Of a stretch of DNA of 5,080 nt, positions 1 to 5,080 are shown in pieces (within the stretch, counting starts at the first letter, position 1; every line of letters begins with the position of its first letter). Source of the stretch: an uncultured Desulfovibrio sp. Its GTDB lineage: Bacteria > Desulfobacterota > Desulfovibrionia > Desulfovibrionales > Desulfovibrionaceae. The translations under genes and the position numbers were made by a program. Under the pieces are notes generated by a model, which saw nothing but the letters and a program-made list of their open reading frames with translations, searched no databases and was not told the origin of the DNA. The stretch is from the NCBI GenBank assembly GCA_945871415.1, contig CAMBWG010000192.1, forward strand, positions 1-5,080. Reading direction: 5' to 3'.

Positions 1-98
1 CGGACAAACGCGGTTGTTCCGCTCCCGTCTGGTCGGGCGGCGCTGTGCCGCCGCCTCGCGTTCTGTCTTTTTCACAGGCAAAACGCTTTAGTGCGAAC

Positions 99-111
99 AA
101 GGCGGTGCCTT
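99..111 (+). promoter_or_regulatory. Weak ribosome binding site of the DUF1850 gene inside a small hairpin
   Basis: The only purine-rich stretch before the ATG at 113 is AAGGCGG (99-105). It sits in a perfect 5-bp inverted repeat, AAGGC (99-103) and GCCTT (107-111), with a 3-base loop, ending one base before the start codon. The stem is too short to be stable by itself, so a regulatory role is speculative; low translation initiation is the simpler reading. Confidence 0.5.
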
Positions 112-112
112 T

Positions 113-703
113 ATGGAATCAGTTGCTCGCGGTTGCGGGCTTGCCCTTGGGGGCCGAATACGGCATTATGCCCGCCTGTTCATGATACTTGCGCTGATAT
201 TGCCGAATTTTTTCGGCGGGGTTATGGCCGCGCCGACGGGAAACGTCCGGCAGCGGCTGGAATTGCGCGATGCCCGCGGCGATCTGCTGTGGAGCGCTCC
301 CGCATGGAACGGCATGACCTTTGCCATCCGCTATAAACATTCGGTTGCGCTGACGCCGGTGGAAGACTGGTTCGCCGTCGTCAACGGCGTTATCGAATTG
401 CAGCGATCGGAATATCAGGATTTCGGCGCGGGCCTGCCGCATGCTCCGGAGCAGGGACAAAGCATGCGGGTCGAGGGGGGCCGCGTTATCATGGACGGCT
501 ATCGCAGACCGCTGCCCAGCTTTGACGTGCGCGTCGGGCGGGTGGCGCAGCACACGCTTCTGCTGGACGACGCTTCCGGCAGAAGAAAGGCTGTACCTCT
601 GGACTCTCTGGCCCGTCCGGGTCAGGTTATTACTTTTGGTCTCGGTCGGGACGATGCCGACGGAGGCCCCATACGCCCGCCCGAAGGCGGCGCAGCTCAA
701 TAG
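113..703 (+). CDS. DUF1850 domain protein, exported partner of a TAXI-type TRAP transporter
   Basis: A 196-residue protein of the DUF1850 family, which has no settled biochemical role but is typically encoded beside fused TAXI-type TRAP permeases. An accessory role in the periplasm for that transporter is inferred from this linkage. The N-terminus reads as a signal peptide: a basic region with Arg15, Arg18 and Arg21, then a hydrophobic core from about residue 23 to 38 (MILALILPNFFGGVMA), with possible cleavage after Ala39 or Ala40. The mature part carries the family hallmark YKHSVALTPVED at 74-85, followed by GAGLP at 105-109. The tail after about residue 178 is rich in Gly, Pro and Asp and looks disordered. 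The start at 113 has only a weak AAGG/AGGCGG ribosome site. The alternative ATG at 182 would keep the hydrophobic core but lose the basic region and has no SD at all, so 113 is preferred. The permease gene follows after 11 bases. Family call is firm; function is unknown. Confidence 0.5.
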   Translation: MESVARGCGLALGGRIRHYARLFMILALILPNFFGGVMAAPTGNVRQRLELRDARGDLLWSAPAWNGMTFAIRYKHSVALTPVEDWFAVVNGVIELQRSEYQDFGAGLPHAPEQGQSMRVEGGRVIMDGYRRPLPSFDVRVGRVAQHTLLLDDASGRRKAVPLDSLARPGQVITFGLGRDDADGGPIRPPEGGAAQ

Positions 704-707
704 GGGG
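702..707 (+). promoter_or_regulatory. Ribosome binding site of the permease, overlapping the DUF1850 stop codon
   Basis: The hexamer AGGGGG lies seven bases before the ATG at 715 and shares two bases with the TAG stop at 701-703. Ribosomes finishing the DUF1850 protein therefore cover the permease start site, which suggests translational coupling and fixes the permease start at 715 rather than the in-frame ATG at 733. Confidence 0.5.
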
Positions 708-714
708 ATCGTGA

Positions 715-2811
715 ATGAGCCACAAGGAGCGCATGGAGCTCATTGAAAAACAGGGATCAGGCGGCTTCGCCCTGGAAGGCGTGGGAACGCTGAATTCCGA
801 AGCCGTCGAAAAAGTTCAGGAAACCGTTGACGTCTCCGAAATCGTCGCCAAGTACGACAAGGAATCCGTCTACAGGAATTTCAAGGGCTGGATGGATCTG
901 GCCATCCGCTGCATCTGCATCATTTTTTCGGCCTTCCATCTCTATACCGCGGCCATGGGGCCGTTCCCGCCCCAGATTCAGCGCGCCGTCCACCTCGGTT
1001 TCGTGCTGACGCTGATCTATCTGCTCTATCCCGCCCGCGCCACGGGCAGGCTTGACCGTCTGGCCGGGTACGATGTGCTTCTGGCCGCTGCCGGTGCGGC
1101 CGTCTGCGGCTATATTGTCTGGAACTACGACGTGATCGTGCTGGACGCCGGACCGCCGACCGATCTGGACTTCTATTTCGGCTGTGCCGCCGTCGTGCTG
1201 GTGCTCGAAGCCACGCGCCGCATCGTGGGCCTGCCCATCACGCTTGTCGCCATTGCCTTCCTGCTCTATGCGCTGCTGGGCGAATACATTCCCGGCATTC
1301 TCGGGCATCCGGGCTTCTCGCTGCGCCGCATCATCGGCCACATGTATCTGACGACGGAAGGCCTGTTCGGATCGCCGCTGGCCGTGTCCGCCTCCTTCGT
1401 CTTCCTCTTTGTCCTGTTCGGCGCGTTCCTGCACAGCACCGGTCTGGGCAAGTTCTTCATCGATCTGGCGCTGGCGGCCGCCGGGCGCTATGTGGGCGGC
1501 CCGGCCAAGGTGGCCGTTCTTGCCAGCGGCTTCTTCGGTACCATCTCCGGCTCCTCGGTTGCCAATACCGTCTCCACGGGGACCTTTACCATCCCGCTTA
1601 TGAAGAGCGTGGGCTATCGCGGCTCCTTCGCCGGGGCCGTGGAAGCCGCATCTTCCACCGGCGGTCAGATCATGCCGCCCATCATGGGGGCCGCCGCCTT
1701 CATCATGGCCCAGTTCCTGGGCGTGGGTTATCTGGAAATCGCCAAGGCGGCTCTGATTCCCGCGCTGTTGTACTATCTTGCCGTGGGCTTCATGGTGCAT
1801 ATGGAAGCCAAGCGCCTCGGCCTCAAGGGCATCCCCCGCGAGCGTCTGCCGCGCGTCTGGGTCGTGCTGCGCGAGGGCGGCTATCTGCTGATTCCCATTG
1901 TGGCGCTGGTCTATCTGCTGGTGGAAGGCTATACGCCTCTGAAGGCCGCCTACTACTGCATTGTGACGACGGTGGTCATCTCCATTCTGGCCAACAACTG
2001 GAAGGCCTGGCGCGGCGCGTCCTTCTCGGGTATCAGCGTGGGCCGCGCCGTGGTGGAAGCGAATCAGCTTTCCCTGCAGAGCGTCCTGCAGGCCATGGAA
2101 AACGGCGGACGCCTGGCCCTCGGCGTGGCGGCCGCCTGCGCCTGCACCGGTTTCGTCATCGGCGTGGTGACGCTGACCGGCCTCGGGATGAAGCTGGCTT
2201 CGGCCATCGTGGAATTCTCGGGCGGCATCTTCCCGCTGACCCTGCTCTTTACCATGCTGGCCTCCATCGTGCTGGGCATGGGCCTGCCCACGACGGCCAA
2301 GTATATCGTGCTGGCCTCCATTGCCGCGCCCGCCATTACGGAATTCGGCGTGCCGCAGCTGGCGGCTCATCTCTTCATCATGTACTTCGGCATTCTGGCC
2401 GACCTGACGCCGCCGGTGGCCCTGGCGGCCTATGCCGCGGCGGGCATTGCCCGTTCCGAGCCCAACGCCACGGGCTTCATGGCCGTCAAGCTGGCGCTGG
2501 CAGGCTTCCTCATTCCGTACATCTTCTGCTACAATCCGGCCCTGCTCATGATTAATGCCTCGGCGGGAGAAGTGGCCCTCATCGTGGTGACCGCCGCCAC
2601 CGGTATTGCCTCGCTGTCCTTTGCCAGCGTGGGGTACTGGGTGCGCGATCTCTACTGGTATGAGCGGATTGCGCTGCTTTCGGGCGCCATCACGCTTATC
2701 ACGCCCGGCGTGGTGACCGACCTTGTGGGGCTCGGCATCATGGTGGCCGTCTACATCCTGCAAAAGGTGCATCCTGTCGGCCCGGTCGGCAGAACGCCGG
2801 TGCAGGCATGA
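715..2811 (+). CDS. TRAP transporter fused permease (DctQ-like plus DctM), TAXI type
   Basis: A 698-residue inner-membrane permease in which the small DctQ-like part and the large DctM-like part are one chain, as is usual for TAXI-type TRAP systems. It would import an organic solute handed over by a periplasmic TAXI binding protein, driven by an ion gradient; the substrate cannot be read from the permease. Residues 1-58 are a charged cytoplasmic tail. The first part has hydrophobic segments near 61-81, 92-105, 119-137 and 172-189. The DctM part spans roughly 220-640 and shows the family blocks GTISGSSVANTVSTGTFTIP (275-294), ASSTGGQIMPPIMGAAAFIM (312-331), GMGLPTTAKYIVLAS (521-535) and FGILADLTPPVALAAYAAAG (558-577). 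Two more hydrophobic stretches lie at about 618-640 and 652-682. Length and motifs are complete with no frameshift. The ATG at 715 is supported by AGGGGG seven bases upstream. A terminator follows 55 bases after the stop, so no binding protein is cotranscribed downstream. Confidence 0.5.
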   Translation: MSHKERMELIEKQGSGGFALEGVGTLNSEAVEKVQETVDVSEIVAKYDKESVYRNFKGWMDLAIRCICIIFSAFHLYTAAMGPFPPQIQRAVHLGFVLTLIYLLYPARATGRLDRLAGYDVLLAAAGAAVCGYIVWNYDVIVLDAGPPTDLDFYFGCAAVVLVLEATRRIVGLPITLVAIAFLLYALLGEYIPGILGHPGFSLRRIIGHMYLTTEGLFGSPLAVSASFVFLFVLFGAFLHSTGLGKFFIDLALAAAGRYVGGPAKVAVLASGFFGTISGSSVANTVSTGTFTIPLMKSVGYRGSFAGAVEAASSTGGQIMPPIMGAAAFIMAQFLGVGYLEIAKAALIPALLYYLAVGFMVHMEAKRLGLKGIPRERLPRVWVVLREGGYLLIPIVALVYLLVEGYTPLKAAYYCIVTTVVISILANNWKAWRGASFSGISVGRAVVEANQLSLQSVLQAMENGGRLALGVAAACACTGFVIGVVTLTGLGMKLASAIVEFSGGIFPLTLLFTMLASIVLGMGLPTTAKYIVLASIAAPAITEFGVPQLAAHLFIMYFGILADLTPPVALAAYAAAGIARSEPNATGFMAVKLALAGFLIPYIFCYNPALLMINASAGEVALIVVTAATGIASLSFASVGYWVRDLYWYERIALLSGAITLITPGVVTDLVGLGIMVAVYILQKVHPVGPVGRTPVQA

Positions 2812-2866
2812 CGCGTTCCGGTCTGATCCGGTGTAACGACGTCCTGCTGTCTGCCGCATGACGAAC

Positions 2867-2901
2867 AAGGGGAAAAAGGTTCTCGACCTTTTTCCCCTTT
2901 T
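2867..2901 (+). terminator. Rho-independent terminator of the DUF1850-TRAP operon
   Basis: A perfect 14-bp stem, AAGGGGAAAAAGGT (2867-2880) and ACCTTTTTCCCCTT (2886-2899), closes a 5-base loop TCTCG. The T-run TTTT (2898-2901) overlaps the foot of the stem and follows directly on it. It lies 55 bases after the permease stop. On the opposite strand the tail is only TTGTT, so it is best read as a + strand terminator. It separates the transporter operon from the next gene. Confidence 0.5.
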
Positions 2902-3026
2902 CCGTTTCAGAGTGTTTTGCCATTGAAAAAGGTAACGCGCGGGAATGAGAAGCGTTTCAAACCGAAAAGGTTCTCTACGGAAGAAAAGAGACGGGAAGGG
3001 AACGGCCCGCGCCGCCGCTCCCGCCC
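2902..3026. other. Intergenic spacer with no gene recognised
   Basis: This stretch lies between the terminator and the promoter of the next gene. It is purine-rich in the middle (about 2961-3000) and more A-rich than the flanking genes. It has no recognisable coding sequence, RNA gene or mobile-element end. One 11-base stretch, AAAAGGTTCTC at 2965-2975, repeats part of the terminator stem and loop at 2874-2884. Short open frames cross it on both strands, but none has a convincing ribosome site or a recognisable product. Confidence 0.5.
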
Positions 3027-3055
3027 TTGAAGAGGGGGGACGCTTGATCTATAAA
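3027..3055 (+). promoter_or_regulatory. Predicted sigma70-type promoter of the PEP-synthase-like gene
   Basis: TTGAAG at 3027-3032 matches four of six bases of the -35 consensus. TATAAA at 3050-3055 matches five of six of the -10 consensus. The spacer is the optimal 17 bases. Transcription would begin near 3062, leaving a leader of about 65 bases before the ATG at 3127. Its place downstream of a strong terminator and upstream of the next gene supports the call. No operator could be identified. Confidence 0.5.
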
Positions 3056-3117
3056 GAACAAGAATGCGCATCGGATAGTTTTTCGTGCTGTTCCGGCGCG
3101 CAAACGGCCACTCTTGC

Positions 3118-3125
3118 GGAGGGAG
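3118..3125 (+). promoter_or_regulatory. Ribosome binding site of the PEP-synthase-like gene
   Basis: The purine run GGAGGGAG ends one base before the ATG at 3127. Its GGAGG core (3118-3122) is four bases from the start, which is close but workable, and an SD this strong settles the choice of start. Confidence 0.5.
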
Positions 3126-3126
3126 C

Positions 3127-5080
3127 ATGCTTTTTTCCCGCCTGAAACAACTGTTTTCCCGTTCGGAGACGCCGAAACGCGCTGTCGGTTCCTCCGAGCA
3201 GGACTTTGCGCTGCTGCACCATCGTTTCAAGCTCTTTCTTACGGCATGGAATAAGTTTCAGGAAACCATGACCGAGCTTGAATATACGCTGTGCTGCGAT
3301 CATCCCTTCGGCTCCTACCGGGTGCGCGCACTCTGCACCCGCGTGGCGACGCAGGTCTTTCAGTGCATACAGCAGCTGGAAAAGCTGAGTCCCGCATCGA
3401 CGCCCGAACTGTACAAGCGCTTTGGTGAATTGCAGGCAATCGTCGCCGCCGAGGTTTATGAGGACGAAGAGGCACAGCCCGGCCCGCTGATGCTGCCGCT
3501 GGGGCATCCCGATCTCGAGGCCATGCCGCATCTGGCGGACCCGAGCACCATCCGTCTCGGCCGGCTGGGCAAAACGCTGGCCGCCCATGTGCCCCCGGGT
3601 TTCGTCATGACGGCCCCCGGCTGTATGCGCGTCTTCAAGCGCAGGGAATTGCAGGAAGAGTTCAGCCGGAGAGTGCAGGCTTCGGGCGGTTACGCCACGG
3701 AGCATCTGGCCGAACTTTCGGAAAGTCTGCGCGAACTGGTGGAAAGCATGCCGCTGCCGGAGGATGTGGCCGGGGCCTTTCTGGAGGGGGTGCGCCAGCT
3801 GCGCGCCCGATGTCCGCAGGATGGCATGCAGCTTCTGCTGCGCGGGCGTCTCTGGCCCGGGCCGGAAGTCGGCGGCGAAGGCGATCCCGGTCTGCTCATC
3901 TGGGGGCCGCCCGTGAGTCTGCACGCCTCGGATGATGAGGTTCTGGCCGCCTTCCATACGACGCTGGCGCGCAAGCAGCAGGCCCAGTCCCTTATTTACC
4001 GCCGCGCACGCGGTCTGACCGACGGCGGCGCGGGCGTCTGCGTGGCCTGCATGGCGGTGGAGGAAGGCGGCGTGGGCGGTATCGCTCATTCCGCAAATCC
4101 GCTGGCCGTCAGCGGCAATCTGCATATCTATGCCTGTCCGGGTCTGCCGCAGGATATGGAATATTCTCTGCTGCCGGTGGATTCCGTGCACGTTTCCCGC
4201 GCCGAGCCGCACGAGATCACGTCCCGGCGTCTGTATGATCCCGCGCCCCCTGTTCTGGATGACAATGCGCTGCGTCAGCTGGCGGATCTGTCCGTGAAGC
4301 TGGAGCGGCTGCTGGAGAAACCGCAGGCCTTCACCTGGCTGCGCACGCCGAAAGGTGATTTCTATCTCCTGCAGCTGCGCGACATTATTTATGTGCCTGC
4401 GTCGCCTCTGCATGACGTGCTGCATGAGGAGCGCGATCTGCTCCCCGCGCCGCTGCTGAGCGGCGGCGAAACGGCAAGCCGGGGCTGCGTCTATGGCCGC
4501 GTGCTGGTGGCCGATTCGTGGGAAGATGCCCGCCATATCCGCAAAGGGGACATCCTTGTGGTGCGGCGCGACATTTACCGCTGGGTTTCGCTCATTGACG
4601 TGGCGGCGGGCATTGTGGCGGAAGAGGGACTTATGGGTTCCCGTCTGGCCTCGCTGGCCCGTGAATTCGGGCGCCCCATGATTATCAACGTCGGCAAGGC
4701 CAGCCGTATGCTTCATACCGGCGACATGGTGACCCTGTGCGCGGATGGGGGCGTGGTTTTTCCCGGTCAGGTGGAGTGCCTGCTTGACAAGGCGCCGCCG
4801 CCGCATGACTACATGCCGGGGAGCCCCGTCATGCACAGTCTGCAAAAGGCCGCGGAGCATATTCTGCCCCTGACGCACGATGTGGACAGCATCGAATTCC
4901 GGGCCGCCAACTGCCAGACTTATCACGATATTGCCCGTTACTGCCACGAAAAGGCCGTGAGCGCGATGTTCTCGCTCGGCTCGGACAAGAAGCATGCGGC
5001 CGTGCGGGTCAAACAACTGCGCGACAAGGTGCTCAAGCAGTTCTGGGTCGTCAATCTGAATGACGGCTTTCGTGTGCAGC
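3127..5080 (+). CDS. PEP-synthase-like protein with degenerate active sites (3' end outside window)
   Basis: The first 651 residues are visible and the gene continues past the edge. It has the layout of pyruvate, water dikinase (PEP synthase, which makes PEP from pyruvate and ATP via a phosphohistidine). Residues 1-130 are a helical, charged extension unlike the short N-terminus of classical PpsA. About 140-425 align by eye with the ATP-grasp (PPDK_N) domain: VPPGFVMT at 155-162, Arg239 in the place of the AVRSS arginine, RARGL (293-297), HSANP (321-325) and LLQLRDI (414-420). About 455-560 is the swivelling domain, with SLAREFGRPMII at 509-520. Key residues are missing: the TSHA histidine is Arg506, RSS reads RGR, and the Glu of the DIEWA-like motif is Thr403. 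From 579 on, a block with C596, H600, C606 and H607 begins. The protein is cytoplasmic, with no signal peptide. PEP synthase ancestry is well supported; loss of catalysis is inferred, and a regulatory or structural role is possible. Confidence 0.5.
   Translation, partial: MLFSRLKQLFSRSETPKRAVGSSEQDFALLHHRFKLFLTAWNKFQETMTELEYTLCCDHPFGSYRVRALCTRVATQVFQCIQQLEKLSPASTPELYKRFGELQAIVAAEVYEDEEAQPGPLMLPLGHPDLEAMPHLADPSTIRLGRLGKTLAAHVPPGFVMTAPGCMRVFKRRELQEEFSRRVQASGGYATEHLAELSESLRELVESMPLPEDVAGAFLEGVRQLRARCPQDGMQLLLRGRLWPGPEVGGEGDPGLLIWGPPVSLHASDDEVLAAFHTTLARKQQAQSLIYRRARGLTDGGAGVCVACMAVEEGGVGGIAHSANPLAVSGNLHIYACPGLPQDMEYSLLPVDSVHVSRAEPHEITSRRLYDPAPPVLDDNALRQLADLSVKLERLLEKPQAFTWLRTPKGDFYLLQLRDIIYVPASPLHDVLHEERDLLPAPLLSGGETASRGCVYGRVLVADSWEDARHIRKGDILVVRRDIYRWVSLIDVAAGIVAEEGLMGSRLASLAREFGRPMIINVGKASRMLHTGDMVTLCADGGVVFPGQVECLLDKAPPPHDYMPGSPVMHSLQKAAEHILPLTHDVDSIEFRAANCQTYHDIARYCHEKAVSAMFSLGSDKKHAAVRVKQLRDKVLKQFWVVNLNDGFRVQ

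Noticed and set aside
36..72. Possible terminator before the DUF1850 gene: GGCGGC (36-41), GCCGCC (47-52), then TTTTT (68-72)
   Set aside because: The T-run starts 16 bases after a stem of only 6 bp, too far for a normal Rho-independent terminator. In GC-rich DNA such a stem arises easily by chance.
1..91. Open frames entering from the left edge, one ending at TAG 89-91
   Set aside because: The Arg-rich translation (RLFRSRLVGRRCAAASRS) does not resemble the end of a TAXI binding protein or any family I know, so the tail of an upstream gene cannot be supported.
757..2868. A 703-codon open frame on the - strand opposite the permease
   Set aside because: Its translation is rich in His, Gly, Arg and Gln with no recognisable domain. 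It is the antisense of a clearly recognised permease with third-position GC bias, which removes stop codons on the opposite strand.
3099..3118. Inverted repeat CGCAA/TTGCG next to the ribosome site of the PEP-synthase-like gene
   Set aside because: A 5-bp stem with a 10-base loop is weak and leaves most of the SD free, so no regulatory element is called.
2945..3145. A 66-codon + strand open frame in the spacer
   Set aside because: It runs across the predicted promoter and past the start of the next gene, has no adequate ribosome site, and its product is low in information.
3049..5016. A 655-codon open frame on the - strand opposite the PEP-synthase-like gene
   Set aside because: Same cause: its composition is skewed to His, Arg, Gln and Ala, no family motif is seen, and the + strand frame has an SD, a promoter and recognisable domains.

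Overview
The window is a GC-rich bacterial stretch whose gene content points to a Desulfovibrio-like member of the Desulfovibrionaceae (Desulfobacterota). This assignment rests on recalled family resemblance: a TAXI-type fused TRAP permease with a DUF1850 partner, followed by a large PEP-synthase-like protein with a Cys/His-containing tail block that I associate with sulfate reducers. The sequence alone does not prove the species.

Layout: bases 1-112 are a leader with no gene I can defend. Bases 113-703 encode a small exported DUF1850 protein. Bases 715-2811 encode a 698-residue fused TRAP permease. The two genes lie 11 bases apart on the + strand, and the permease Shine-Dalgarno (SD) overlaps the stop codon of the first gene, so they form one operon and are probably translationally coupled. 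A strong 14-bp stem-loop with a short T-run (2867-2901) ends this unit. About 125 bases of spacer follow, then a good sigma70-like promoter (TTGAAG, 17 bp, TATAAA at 3027-3055) and a 65-base leader. A third gene starts at 3127 and runs off the right edge with 651 residues visible.

How they work together: the DUF1850 protein and the permease are the membrane part of a TAXI-type TRAP system, a secondary transporter that takes up small organic solutes delivered by a periplasmic binding protein. That binding protein is not in the window. The terminator rules out a cotranscribed copy immediately downstream, so it must lie upstream or elsewhere. The third gene is a separate transcription unit.

The most interesting item is the third gene. 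It keeps the overall plan of a PEP synthase (ATP-grasp domain, then phosphohistidine swivelling domain), but the phosphorylated His of the TSHA motif is replaced by Arg506 and several ATP-grasp signature residues are gone. It reads as a conserved pseudoenzyme rather than a decaying gene: the frame is intact, it has its own promoter and SD, and the C-terminal block at residues 596-615 looks conserved. No RNA genes, mobile elements or CRISPR arrays were seen.
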